From Auriscalpium vulgare (Eukaryota; Basidiomycota; Agaricomycetes; Russulales; Auriscalpiaceae), in assembly GCA_019915015.1 (NCBI GenBank), contig JAHBBC010000001.1, positions 1,240,001 through 1,304,000 of the forward strand: a DNA stretch of 64,000 nt, written 5' to 3'. Shown here piece by piece: positions 10,066-22,000 of the stretch. A model generated the notes under the pieces. It did no database searches, was not told the DNA's origin, and worked only from the letters and a program-made list of their open reading frames with translations. The translations under genes and the position numbers were made by a program. The number at the start of each line of letters is the position of its first letter. Positions within the stretch are counted from its first letter, which is position 1.

Positions 10066-13000
10066 TTACTTGACTTTGTCAGGGCGTATCACGACCGAGT
10101 TGAGACGTTCGCTGTCTTTGAGGTGGACGGGATCAGTACTAGGAGTAACAGTACTCGCCTCCGCCAAGCGCTGCAGCAAGACCTCGATGTTCTCCATGCG
10201 CTTTTCGAGAGACATCAGCCGCTGCTCGGTGGAGTTCTCTTTGGATTCATCGGAGGCTTTCAGAGCCTCTGGAGCCTGAGCGCGAACCAGGAAGTGCTCC
10301 TCCGAGTGCCCTGGAGCACCCTCGATCTTGGGAACGCCCTTCGCGTCGCACGCATTACAGATATACAGATCATCTGGAGGAGCGCGCCGTCTTCAGTACG
10401 GCACTTACGCAGAGGAGATCGTGCTCACCGGTGCATTTGCAGCAATACCAACACGGCAAAGTGATAGGCTCCTTGCAAGCACCACACTTCGGCGCCGCGG
10501 GCTCGACCTCGGGCTTCTTGCTGATGGTCGAGAGACGCTTCGATAGCTGGGATGCATCACCCGCGGCCAAAGTGGTAGCAGCAGCGGCGACCTCGACTGT
10601 AAGATTTTCCAGTTCCGCAACTCTCTTCGCCGCCAGCGTCTTACAGGTGCCCTCGATCTTCTTCAGGGCTGCACGCGCTTTCCGGTCCACCCGTCCATAT
10701 TGGCGTGTAGGGACTGTTGTGCGAACCTTCATAAGGTGGTGGGTCGGTTCGTGAGGAGCGCTCAAGTCCGCTCGCTCATCGACAGTAACACGTGCGGTCA
10801 CGCATGCATCCTTGTCGCAGAGGTCCAGAGTGTTAAAGTCTTGGTCTGACTTGATGACGCAGTCGAGACAGACGACGCGGGGACCGCCGATACGTCCGCC
10901 GCAGCCGTCACAGAACGCATTCCTTGAAATCGATGAGAACATACCCTCAACAAAAAATTTTGTGCAACCACTTACTCATGGATGGCCGTCGTGGCCTTTA
11001 TCTCCAGGATCCGTGAGCTGTAGAAGCAAACGTCGGCAGGTAGGATGCGCTGAGAGACCTTCGTGAATTTTTCGGACTCCTCGTCCGTAAGAGGTGTTCC
11101 AAAGTACTGCCATCGAACATACGATTCGATGAAGACCTTCCTGTCGTCCCGGCGTTGTTTGAAGTACGACCATGACCATCGTTCGCGGCGAACCTCCTGA
11201 CGAACCGCCTCAATCGCGAAGGTCCAAAGAGAGCGAGCTTTGTTCGCAGCTAGCGCAGTATTGTCGGGATAGAATACCATGTGTTGAGGCGCTATTCTCT
11301 TGAAGACAAACTCCCCAACTTTAGACTCCGGATCGGCGAAGTAGCCGTAGGACCCGCTCAAGGTCCCACTGTCGACATCATGGCGCCCGTAGAAGTAGAT
11401 TTTCTTCCACGAAGAACCAGTGAATGTCCACTTGAGTGCAAGCTGAGGGACACCGTGCTCGTCATCCTGACAAGTACCCTCCACCAGGAAGCGGCCACGG
11501 TTGCTCCAGCCGATTGCCTTGACGTTGTTCTCACCATCTGCAACCTCTATGGCGAGGGTCATCATAGAATCGCCTCCATCCACTTCGCGTGCGCCATCAT
11601 CATAGAAGTAGCCGTTCCAATGGCCCAGACTGTTGTATGTATCAGACGAGCTGCATGAAATGGAAAATAAAAAGATGACATACACGTCCTTGATAGGCGA
11701 TGAGACGTTCGTATCGTCCGGCTTGCGCTCGATGGTCTCGCCATCATACACCCAATCGTCGTAGGAGAGCTTGTCAGAGTATTCGTGCTTCAGAATATCT
11801 TCCGGCTTGATCGTTTGGTCCTCAGTGGCGTCGTTGTACTGCGTGACATCGGGGTCGAGATCTTTAACGTACTTGGGATTCCACAAGTCCGTCTCCTTGT
11901 AGATGTACTTGAACTGCATCTCGGTTAGAGCGGTGGCATGCCGATGCATGGGGAAACACTTACAACACCGTATGCAAAGCTCTTGAATTGTTTGTCCAGG
12001 TCTAACTTCTGCTGGGTGAAAATGTCTGCGAAGTCATGAGAAATGAGGATTGAAACACACAGAACGGCACTGCTAAGAGTGACCCACTCTGGAGCTCGCG
12101 CATCCGGAATCGCAGGGCATCTGCAACATAGAGAATACTCTCTACGCCATCGAACAGCTCTCGGGGCGAAATGACCTTCGTCCGCGCTATCCGCATGACT
12201 TCGTAGTGGCGCTTCACGAGCAGATAAAGCACCGGAAATGCGAACTGAAGGTACGTCAGTCTGGCCAAATCGCTTTCATAAGTCCGTATACTCGCCTTCT
12301 CTATGCGTCCAACGCCGGTGACGAGCGCGAGAGTGTCCAAGCCGTCGATGTTGTATTCGACTGCCTTCAAGTTCTCTGTCAAGCGAGCTTCCTCTGTTTG
12401 GATGTACTTTCCAAACTTGTCCTCAGGAAGTGATTCAGGCACCTCTTTGATCATTGTGGCGGTCAGTGTGTGGACGGCTTTCCATGCAAAGCGGAAGTAG
12501 TCGTCGGCATGTTGTCGGTTAGCGGGGTGCAGTTTCGCATGAATTCCCTCCATCTTGGCAAATATAGCCTCGATCTTTGAAGCATATTCGATGATGGACG
12601 CTTTCCAGCCTGCGAAGTCATTCAGGAAATGCTCAGTTAACAGTGAAGGTACCACGTACCAGCTGCCCAGAAGGCGATCCAATGAGCCAAACTGGAATTT
12701 TGTGAGACCGCATGCCTGCCGGCGTGAAAGCAACATACCTCCAGTCCAGCGGACGGCCGCTAGTAAAACGATTCATCTCAGCCACAGTAATAAAGCCCGA
12801 TGCATCGTCATCGAACGCCTCCAAGATGGGCTGCACCCTGGACACGTCGATGAACTTGATAGCCCATGCGTCTGGATCATTATTGCTGACTAGCGTGTTG
12901 ATGCCGCGCACTGCCTGCGTACTGGAGGTTTGCGACTCGACGTAGTAGTCGCGCAGCGCCAGGACGAAGTGGCGAGCTTTCACGTTTCCACGCCATCCCT

Positions 13001-14939
13001 TGCATGAGAAGTTAGCAGGGCGTAATGTCAGTAAGAAACTCTGACGTACCATGTCCTTCCAGATGTCGTGGATGGACTGCGACAAAGCCTGAGATGAATG
13101 GAATTGATGCGCAGCAAGTAAACACGTACTTTGTCCAGGATACGCTCGTGCGCACCGGCCTTGACTTCTTTGATGATGCGGTCCGACTCGCGCTTCACGA
13201 CGAGGGTCATCTCGTCGACGATCTGCCGCTTCTGCACCTCAAACTTGCGCGAGAACACGATCATGTTGTTCTCGATCGCTACGTCGGGCGTGACCGCCAA
13301 GTCTTCCTTTAGTTCTTCGAACGCGGGCATCTCAGCGCCGAGCCGGTGCCCGTCAGAGTCTGTACCGGACTTGACGCGAGTGTGCAGCTCGCGGAGCGCC
13401 TTGTCGTTGCTGCGCACTGCCTTGATACCACCTTGCGCATCGACGAGGGCAGATAGCTCCCTCTGTTCCTTGCTCACGAGCTGCTGGAACATCGCCATCA
13501 TCGCTTCCATTCTGCGTCAGAAATCAGTGTGTTAGACTGTGTGGTACTATATATGTGCTCGGTTGCGCACTTTTCGTTGATCTTCTTCGTGGTATCGTCG
13601 ACCACGTCAAGCTTTACGTTCGCTTTGTCGACACCCTTTGACGTGTGGATTGAGAGCGCAAACTCAAATTCAGTGCGCCGTTTTGTGAACAGCGAGACGA
13701 AGGTGAGGAGCTTTGCGTCCCACATCGGGCCCTGGAAGACCTTTGCGAGCAACTTCTTCTTGGAGTATGTGTCGCAGATGTTCGAGCATGCCTTGATGTC
13801 GTCCGCGGTTTTCTGTGTGAGTGCTTCCAGGCGATCCTGGACTGATCGCTGATCGGGGGCGATCATTTGGTCATCGCGTACATCCTGGAGCCTGGCGCAA
13901 ACAATGAGCACGGGCGCTGACATGCAAAGAGGGTGTCGACACACTGCAGGAGAACGGTCATCATGTCCTTCATCTCGACATACAAGGCTATGATCTTTTT
14001 TTCATTTTCACGGCGCTTCAGCTCCAGCGTGTAAACTGTTTTGAACGCCATCACCACCACTTGATGCGAGCTTAACTTTAGACGCACGGAGTCAATTGAA
14101 ATAGGCGCGCCGTACCTCCGATGAAAGGGTGCAGGTCCGCGACAGCGTCGAGGGCATTCATGAGCACGGGCATCCCGTCAAAGAACTTGTTGATGCCGTC
14201 TTGAACGACCTCCGCGATGTGCGTCTCCTCAATGGCGGTCATCGCTGCGCTCACGACAGGCAAGACCGTCGACATGGCACTCTTGGCAGCCAGGACTGTG
14301 CCCGCGGCGCCCTCTAAACCATGACAGTAATGTAAGTCTCGACGATAGAATGCATCACAGTATACACGCACCGACAGTGTCCAACACCCTGACTGCGCTC
14401 GGCGCATACTTCGACCCGTCCTTGACCTGATCCCAAGTTGATGACAAAGTGGCAGTTAGAACATCGGCTGCCGGAGGCGACAAGTTGCGTTGCGATGACC
14501 CGTTGACTGGGTTTGGTGACGGCATCGGCATCGGCATGCCAGGAGGTGGCGACATGGAGAGGTTCATGAACACCGCAGCCCCGTTCATACCAGCGCTGAT
14601 TTCCTCTGGCGAGGGCATCGGCATCGGCATCGGCATCGACAGCGGGGACGCAGGCAAGCTCGGAGACGACGCGTTTGTTGGGGGAAGGGGCGGCGTAGCG
14701 CGCGGCGACAGGGACGTGCTCGACGCGGACGCCTGTCCACTAGCACTCGCCAATGACTTCCTCCTCCACGTGTACTTCGACGGCGACGAGGCTGGCGCTG
14801 CAGGCGCGGTCTGAGTCCGCGTCGGCACGCCGCGCTGCTTCTCGTCGGCCACCTCAGCGTCGCCGGTGTCGTCAGTGGACCGCGCACGGCTCTTGATATG
14901 AGGGTGGCTGATCTTGTGCAGCATGCGGGAGAGCGACAT
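10066..14939 (-). CDS. EF-hand and double ZZ-finger protein with N-terminal helical domain
   Basis: Fourteen exons (14372-14939, 14116-14313, 13945-14059, 13571-13891, 13130-13511, 13050-13088, 12739-12998, 12660-12691, 12088-12609, 11964-12025, 11684-11913, 10976-11650, 10429-10922, 10066-10373) sum to 4206 nt, or 1401 residues. The N-terminus (to about 180) is Ser/Pro-rich with Met-Pro dipeptide repeats. Residues about 190-400 are a conserved helical block (ELKRRENEKKIIAL, KKTADDIKACSNICDTY-like). A canonical EF-hand loop DDDASGFITVAE lies at about 603-614 and is followed by DWSLAHWIAFWAAGW. Two zinc fingers of ZZ type follow, one from CDGC at about 1138 and one from CGAC at about 1282 (CWYCCKC, YICNAC, then GH--EEH). 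A short coiled coil ends the protein. Calcium and protein or histone-tail binding are inferred from the domains; the cellular role is unknown. A spliced C-terminal exon below 10066 is possible because the stop overlaps a GTAAGT donor. Confidence 0.82.
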
Positions 14940-15818
14940 GGTGGTTGATGCGCAAGGGCGGGTGTCGACCTGGCGGGTATTTCAACAACTGTGCTCTAAA
15001 CGATAAATTAAGAAAACACGCCCTCAGGCTCCGGTCGCAAGCAATACAGTCAGTATGATAGTGCGCTCTCAGCGCTTAGAGGTAGCATCTGGGAAGCGCC
15101 TGCGCCTAGGCTCGGATCAGTCCAAACGCCGGAAAGGTTCGTGGATACGACTTGCCTGGTAGACGGCTGGCGTTTGACTTGTGATATGGTGGGGTAGCTC
15201 AGACGAAGTGGTGACTTGAAAGTCATGCAAGATCAGCGTAAGGCGGGGCGGCCCAGAGATGGAGATGGAGATCATGTACAACTCGAAACCGTTGCGCGAG
15301 CCTGTCGCTACCGTTGCAACCCGCGTGCCTGAATACAGCCTACGCGAGGCACGCAACAAAAGATTACCGGCAGCTGATCTCAAGTGGATATGAGCACCGC
15401 ACGACGAGGCAGGAGTCCGACATGATTGCACTGACAGCAACGCCGCTGCTACTCTGAACGCACGGGCGATGCCGACGGGAGCTACTACCCATTTGAACAA
15501 CGTCTAAATAATATAGGGCACTCGCTCACCACCATCCCGGCCAATGCACTCCGCTCAAGAGCGTACGGTATACCCACGACGTCGCCATATGTAGCGCCTG
15601 GGGCTAGGCCATCAGAGTTTCGTCTCCTGTGGCGAACCGCTGACATGAGTAGACCGTTTTCGAAACAACTTCTGCAGCTGCATTTCACGGCCCCGGCCGA
15701 CCTCGTACGATCTGCGTGGCGAACTGGCTGCAGAATTCGCTTCGAGTACGCTCTAGTGCCGCGCATCTCCTCGGCAGCAAGAGCTGCGAAGCTCGGAAAA
15801 TCACCAGCGGGACAGCGT
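14940..15818. other. Intergenic region between the EF-hand gene start and DUO1 stop
   Basis: Open frames (for example 15117-15500 minus, and the read-through frame below 15819) show no domain and no splice structure. It should contain the promoter of the EF-hand gene (near 14940) and the DUO1 3' UTR (near 15818). I see nothing else. Confidence 0.5.
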
Positions 15819-16905
15819 CTACGCCGGACGTCGCGAAACACCCCGCGCGATGCCGCTCGTTCCCCTCGTCGAGGCGACGGATGACGGCCGTCCAATCTTC
15901 GAGGATTGTGTCGCAGCTGCACTGCCTCCTCGTCCACGCGCCCCTGCAGCGTTTGATGCAGTCGCAGCACCGGCCGCTGGAACGCGATCGAGTCAGCCAG
16001 CCCCCGCCCAGGACTGCATTGTTTGCACTCACCCGCTCTTGACACACCGCGCACAGCACTTCCTCGCATCGACGCCCGCGTGCCCCGCACACCGCGCACA
16101 CCGCTCCCACGCGCGGGCTGCTTCTCCCTTCTCTCGCGCTCTTCGCGCTCCTTTTCCTCCCGCGCGGCGCGCTCTCGCTCCTCCGCCTCCTTGCGCTCCC
16201 TCTCACGTTGAGCCGCGATCAGCCGCTCCTCCTCCTCCCGCCGGTGCTTCTCCGCCGCGACGTGCTCCTCCTCTTCAATGACCGCAAGGTCCTGAGGGAC
16301 ACATGAGTGATCAGCCAGTGCAAGGGGCAGGTGACGTACGGCTTCGGCGCCTTGCCATCGTTCGTCAAAGACCAGGCGTGTAAATTGCTCCGAACGCGAC
16401 AGGACACCAACGTACTTGTCGAGCAGCGCGTTTGTCTGCTCGAGCTGCGCGGCCACCCTCTGAGATCCGTGAGCCGATGCAGCAGGAGTGACGCGTGCCA
16501 GCGTACCTCAGTAGCTGACTGCGCCTCGCTGAGGGCGTCGTTGTAGATCGCGAACGTGTTGTTGAGCTTGCGCAGCACGAACAGGTCGTTCTGAAGCCTC
16601 TCTTCACGTGTCCGTGCGTCCAATCGCCGGAGCTTCTCTTCGTCCTCGCCTGTGCCCTCGAGCTCCTCCTCCTCGCCTCCATCTCCGCCTTCTGCATCGG
16701 TGGATGCCTTGAGTTGGGGTTGCGCAAGGAGGCTAAATGGGCGCGACGGCGGGCGGGGTTCGGGGATAGAGAGCTCGGAGAGTGAGAGATCGTCCTCTCG
16801 GCGGCCGGTGTACAATGAGGACAACGACGCGAAGGGCCCAGTTAGGGGCGACTCGGAGAGAAGGCGCGAGCCACTTGGCGGAAAGTTTGAATCGATCGAG
16901 TCCAT
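15819..16905 (-). CDS. DUO1: DASH complex subunit Duo1
   Basis: Duo1 is part of the DASH/Dam1 ring that couples kinetochores to spindle microtubules. Four exons (16507-16905, 16340-16459, 16033-16291, 15819-15976) give 311 residues. The diagnostic Duo1 helix is QNDLFVLRKLNNTFAIYNDA (about 105-124), continued in exon 2 by QLEQTNALLDKYVGVLSRSE and FTRLVFDERWQGAEA. Exon 3 is a charged E/R/K helix that passes into an RGVRGTRASMRG-type Gly/Arg-rich tail; exon 4 adds STRGTSGIARGVSRR, a tail type common in basidiomycete Duo1. The start was taken at MDSIDSNF because the upstream in-frame Met lies in poorly coding text. Without the last intron the frame would run on for about 140 residues of unconvincing sequence. 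Confidence 0.88.
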
Positions 16906-17325
16906 ATGCGAGCGCGCAATTGGCGAGGTAGAGGTGCAAGCCCACAGCTGTAGAAATTGAATGGGCACCTTGCGGCTGCAGATGCGACCTATGGATAGAT
17001 CGGTGAATTGTCCGAGGCTCGCGCCGTTTCACGAGTAAGACCTCGTTGTAAATACGATGCTTTGTTTCGCCGACGGAAGAGTGAAGGGTGGAATTATGCT
17101 GAGACTCGAGTCGGCGGTAGCAAGTTATGTTTTGGTCACGTGCTGAGTCCGAAACGTCAACATTAATGTGCACGGTGGCACTAACCAAGTCCTTGGCAGC
17201 CTGTCAACTCTCAAATTAGGAGTCCAGGAGGGCCGAAAAGAACTTACCAAGCTCATGTAAGTAGGGGGACGGATGGGGGCGTAAGGATCGGGGCTAAGCA
17301 AGCAAAACGAATCATGCCAAAAGAA
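16906..17325. promoter_or_regulatory. DUO1 upstream region
   Basis: About 420 bp between the DUO1 start and the tRNA gene. It must include the DUO1 promoter and 5' UTR. The minus-strand frame through 16733-17188 overlaps it but has no domain and shadows DUO1 exon 1. Confidence 0.45.
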
Positions 17326-17431
17326 GGTCATACCAGGAATCGAACCTGGGTCGGCGGAACTCCCACGGTCAGCGCTTACGTAAGCCGGGCCGGTTCAGAA
17401 TCCGCTGTGCTAACCGCTACACCATATAACC
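17326..17431 (-). tRNA. tRNA-Gln (anticodon CTG) with a 35-nt intron
   Basis: On the minus strand the sequence begins GGTTATA and ends TATGACC, which form a 7-bp acceptor stem (one G-U pair). The T arm is CCAGG-TTCGATT-CCTGG and the anticodon stem GCGGA/TCCGC. The anticodon loop reads TTCTGA, then the intron, then T, giving anticodon CTG at 34-36. The intron lies between positions 37 and 38, the canonical site, and is 35 nt long. The 5' part is exactly 37 nt. The A box is TAGCGGTTAGC. The mature tRNA is 71 nt before CCA addition. Confidence 0.93.
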
Positions 17432-17762
17432 ATGTTATGAGAGCAATTAGTGTTGTTTTAGATAGGTAGGAAGGTAGGGAGGTAGGGAGCTATGACTTTC
17501 AAAAGAGAAAGCTGCCAACTTCCAGGCTCTCTAGAGTATTTTACTCCCTTTGTGCTTTTGTGTCTAGACAATATTCTGGGTAGACTAGGCTGATAATAAT
17601 AGTGATTTAGTGTTGAACTCATATAGTGTTACAGGCAATCACGACGATGGGAACCAGATTGGGGCGGCGAACGCGCATCGGGCAGGCCGGAGGCAGAGCC
17701 GGTGTCAACATGTCATGCGCGGCGTAGGAATCGGTGCGTGAGGGCAGAAGGGTTTCCTATGG
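17432..17762. other. Short intergenic stretch
   Basis: Directly upstream of the tRNA gene, with a GGTA-rich simple repeat at about 17462-17490. No gene seen. Confidence 0.5.
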
Positions 17763-19570
17763 TCACTGAGAGAGTGCGGAGGAGGTCGAGGGAGGAGGAC
17801 ATACGAGCGGGACATCGCTCGACGTGATTTGGAAGGTCGGAAGGGAGATGTGGAACGAAGGCCGCTCGTCGCCGGGCAGATTGTCGGTGTCGCTGCGTTG
17901 CCGGCGGTTGTTCAATGTCATGATTGCCGAGTTTGCGTAAACTGCGCGGATGAAACCAGGGGAACAGAGGAGAGAAGCACTGCACCTCGGCTCAGGCAGA
18001 ACTGCACTGGGACCTGGTGCCGCCAACAGGTGTCTGAAACTGCGATTGAGTACTGTACAAACCAGCTGCGTGCGCAGCCCACTTACGACAATAAAGAGGA
18101 CAACTTGGTAGACACTGCTCACCGTCAGATGATTGGGCAGATACATATGTGGCCGGTGGCAGCACTCAGCACTCACGTTATGACGCAGCCGCGGGTCAGA
18201 AAAAACAACATGAGCTGCGCAAAGGGGCTCTTCCTGCCAACCACCACATTAGTTAAATCCGCCAGAATTTGTGTCTCTCAGATTTACCTGCGTGAAAATT
18301 CGTTACGATGCTGGTGCAATATGTGGATGAGCATGGCGGTAATGAGAATGTCGAGCGCCATGACGGTGCTGAAGTTGCTGTCGAAGATCCGCTGGGCGCG
18401 CTATTTCGTGATCTGCGCGAGTCACTCCACATAGGTCGGAAAGGAAACGCACAATCCACTGTCTTGAAAGCTGCCGAGGCTGCATGATGGTCGTCAGCAC
18501 GAGACATGTTACTGCACAGTGTGTCTAATCACTTGTAATATGCGAGCTACGAGACGGCCGTCAGGTGAGCGGGTTATGTCTGAGGCGGGAAACCCACCTA
18601 TACCAGAAGCTTGTACGTACAATGCGAGAGCAATCTGCACAGTGCACACAATCACGATCAGGACTCTCGACGGCCGTTACGAAAAGCCACGCACAAGTAT
18701 GATACAAATGGACAGATTAAGGCGTCTAGAGTCCGGGTATACGATTTGGCGTACTATAGCCGAGGCAGATGCGCTGTCAATCGATTTCCCAGGTGAAGAA
18801 CAGGAGGAAGGCGGACGCACGTCGACCAATGCGGACAATAAAGAATCTGTGTGCATTCGTGATCAGGAGGGAGGTGTCGTGAACGTACGGGAGAGGGACG
18901 TGCACTGGCATGGCCAAGGCAGTCATGCCCTATGGCGAAAAGAGATTGAATCAAGCAACATGGAGCAACTCAGGTCCTGACCATTGCTAGGATACCGGCC
19001 GATGACAGACTGAGCCCGGGGGAAGCGAGGAGAAGAAACGAGCATACGTCCCACGCCCTGTTGCACAACCCAGTTGCTCGATCAGATAGCCGTGCCATGA
19101 AGTCACGCGAAAGAGAACGCACCATTTTTGAATGGAATGAAAAAAAGATTCGTCTTGGTGGTTGACAAAGTAGATGTAGACCATGGCAGAGTGGAAGACG
19201 GCAGAGAGCAAGTCGAATAGCCTGGGGTTTTCAGGTTGGCGATAACTACGGCAGTTTCGAGAAGCTCGCACCGTATGCTGAACACCTGAGAAATACAACT
19301 AATAAGACCATAGTAGCATCGATGCACGACGCACCCATATATTCAGATCGAGCCCATCACTCGGAAACCGCGTGTAGTATTCTACCCTTTGGTACCCCGT
19401 CACGCAGACCAACCTGCCGCACGCGCGTAAGTCATCCTGACGCGTCATGTAAGACCCCGCACAACGCACAAAGAGGAGAACATGACGCCGATGAGCAAAG
19501 TGCCCACGTCTGGGACCCCGCCTGGCGGCGGAAGACCATAGGGCGAGTCAGAGGAGGGTGGTGCTAGCAT
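17763..19570 (-). pseudogene. DUF6534-type membrane protein gene, probably degraded
   Basis: DUF6534 proteins are predicted multi-pass membrane proteins expanded in mushrooms; their function is unknown. Characteristic pieces appear in the correct order on the minus strand: the start MLAPPSSD and PDVGTLLIGVMFSS from 19570; LFDLLSAVFHSAMVYIYFVN at about 19210-19150; CLIQSLFAIGH near 18950; FDSNFSTVMALDILITAMLI and HILHQHRNEFSR at about 18400-18297; KSPFAQLMLFFLTRGCVIT near 18235-18180 after an intron; and FIRAVYANSAIMTLNNRR near 17945 followed by a Ser/Pro-rich tail ending at 17763. Expected helices between about 18480 and 18950 are hard to recover, and stops or frame changes occur there, so I favour a decayed gene. 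Incomplete intron modelling could account for some of this. Confidence 0.55.
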
Positions 19571-20700
19571 GGGCGAACACACAGCATGTGTCGTTTGAGC
19601 TGGAGGGGAATGAAAACGCGGGTTAGTTGTACATGGGAACCTTTTTCTATAGCGTGAGTTGTCGGGTGACAGACCGCTAGAGCAAAAGCAGCGACACACG
19701 ACAGAGTCGGACAGACCAAAGCAACAGAAATACCGGTATCCGAATCTTCCATTTAGTCTTCTGAGATCCAAGTTTTGGATGCACTATGACAATCAACGAG
19801 AGCGTAAAGCGAGGGAACGGTGAGCCCCGAGGACGGCTTCGATACTCCGTCCTCCGCGTTCCCATCCGTGCGTTCTTGGCCATTAATCATTTTACAGATG
19901 CACAACCCCGTCGTTTCATTATTTTGGAAAGTCGTCTCGTGTGGGTGACTGTGGGTGACCGGATAGATGAGAGAAGCCACACGCGAGATCGGCGTGCCAC
20001 AGTCGTTCCGCCACTAAGCCGAGAGATGTTTAGTGCGGTACTCCATTCGATGTACCTGTCAATCATTGATCACGGCTTATAAGTATCCTCAGCAACAACG
20101 GAACTCAACTGCTACATGGTCTGGAGGCGAAGTTCAAGGAGACGTACTAGTCTCCGTAGCTTGCCAGTGACCTTATGGTATGAAGATGGTCGTTCTGAAT
20201 ATAAGGGAGACGTGTTGCTGGCAGACGTTATGTATCATGTTCGCCGCTAGCGGTCCCTGATTGCCGACGCAGGTGGCCCTCTTGTTCCTTAGTTGCGTTG
20301 GATAGAGGATCATTAAGGGGCACAGAGTACACTCGGCACGAGTACTTGACACGGCCGCTAAAGGCAAATCACTTTGTTTCCTCCGCAGTCGAGCAGTTGT
20401 GAGCGGCCCAGCGCCTCGCCCAGCAGCGTGGTTCGCCAGCGGACAAGTCAGCAAGACAAGCAGAGCTCATAAGCCTAGTGAAGCCATATAGTCCTGGAGT
20501 TGACCGTCAAGACTCGCCAATAGCCTGCAAGAGGTCCCATGATCGTAGTTCCATTCTCCAGGGTCGCGCTAAAAGTCATAAGCTGGAGGGGTTGGCCGTA
20601 GAGCTGCCAGCGAAGCAGGCGAATCAAAAGCCTTCATCTCCCCGGTGAAAAGGGGGATCGAGAAGTAAGAGAAACCAAGAGGCACATATACAACCTTGCA
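19571..20700. other. Intergenic region with one copy of a dispersed repeat
   Basis: No gene is supported. It carries the repeat copy at 20148-20203 (reported separately). The rest shows only short overlapping open frames. Confidence 0.5.
20148..20203 (-). repeat. Dispersed intergenic repeat, copy 1
   Basis: On the minus strand it reads TATTCAGAACGACCATCTTC, then ATACCATAAGGTCACTGGC, then AAGCTACGGAGACTA. The same order of blocks occurs at 27012-27057 and 60241-60296 on the plus strand. Confidence 0.75.
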
Positions 20701-22000
20701 TCATGCCTTGCTCCGTTTCGCCTTCTTCTCCGGACTACCCTCCTTCCGCTTTCGCTTCTTCTCCTCCGTCGCTGCCCGCTTCTCCTCCTTCGCCCGCTTC
20801 CGCTCCTCCTTCTCCCGTTTCCGCCCCTCCTCCGCCTTCTTCGCCTCCGCTTTCTGCGCCGCCTCACTGTTCGCGCCCTGCCGCATGAGCTCCGCAAACA
20901 CATCCTCCTCCTCCTCTTCCTCGTCGCTCGCGGCATCGACCGCATCCGGCAGCGGCGGCGACGGCGCGCGTGGGGGGCTTCGCGCGCGCTCTGCAGCTAT
21001 GGGGACATGCGTGCGTGACAATGGGTCTGGCTGGATTGACCCGACGAGCGAGAGCATCTGGTTCGCGACCGTTAAGCTGAGCAGGCATCAGTCAATTATC
21101 GATCCCACAGGAAAAGCGGCGGTGCAGACCCGACGATCGTGAAGTCCAGCTGCCGCTCCTTCCCGCCGAGCGGCTCCCCGGTGACTTTGTGCACCCACCG
21201 CCCCCGATTCGCCGCGTCCGTGTCCGCATCCCCCTCAGCAACAACACCCTCATCCGCCACGGCCTCCCCGTCCACCACGGCCGATACCTCCGCCTCTGAC
21301 GGGTCCGCGTGCGCCGTGGCGCCGTACTCCGGGTCGTTCTCCGCCGCGCCGTACTCGAACTCCCATTCGTCCGTCGGAAGGTGGTGTCGCGGGATGGACA
21401 CATTGAACGTGCGGTGCACGAGCAGCGAGACGTGGTCCGGCGACGATAGATTGATTCTGCCCGCTGGGAGGGATAAGCTGGAGGTGTTATATACGGGATG
21501 CACAACGTACATAGCTTCATGCCGATCGCTGGGCTCCACACGAGCGCCTCGAAGCCGACGGTGCACACCGCGAACGGGCTGTCCGCGTGTATGCGCCCGA
21601 CGCGCTCGAGGAACTGCAGGCGCGAGTGCGCGAGCACGACGCCGCGGAGCGTCGGCTCGTACCTACGCAATCAATCCCGACCATTAACCGCACGAATCTC
21701 GCAGCACGTCGCTGGGGAAGGCACGCACCGCATCACGAGCGAGTCGAGCATCTCCTCCGCGCCATCGCGTGGGCGACTCGCAAAGACGGGCGGCACAGTG
21801 AGCACGAGCGACGCCGCGACGCTGCGAAACTCGCCGTCTGCACCGTGCCGCGCTTTCAACGACGACTTGGGTTTGTGTTTGCTGCTAGAATTCGACGGCG
21901 AAGCGGAGGTGGGCGCGGTGCGCGGCTTTTTTGACGTGCTGCTGAAGTCAACGTCCATGGCTACCGGTGAGCCTTTGCGTTTTGTAGGCTTGGCGGACAT
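20701..22000 (-). CDS. RPA43: RNA polymerase I subunit RPA43
   Basis: RPA43 forms the Pol I stalk with RPA14 and contacts Rrn3 to start rDNA transcription in the nucleolus. Four exons (21729-22000, 21511-21662, 21130-21463, 20701-21076) give 377 residues. After a basic N-terminus, FRSVAASLVLTVPPVF and GAEEMLDSLVMRYEPTLRGV are the SHS2-type N-terminal region. VCTVGFEALVWSPAIGMKLS leads into the OB fold (RINLSSPDHVSLLVHRTFNV, SIPRHHLPTDEWEFEYG). The variable acidic loop is followed by GRWVHKVTGEPLGG and DFTIVGLTVANQMLSLVGSI. The tail is a long Lys/Glu-rich helix typical of nucleolar proteins. The gene is divergent from TIM16, with 199 bp between the starts. Confidence 0.92.

Noticed and set aside
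15485..15818. Extension of the DUO1 frame to a stop near 15485
   Set aside because: Splicing at 16032/15977 gives a family-typical STRGTSGIARGVSRR tail, while the read-through gives Cys/His-rich nonsense.
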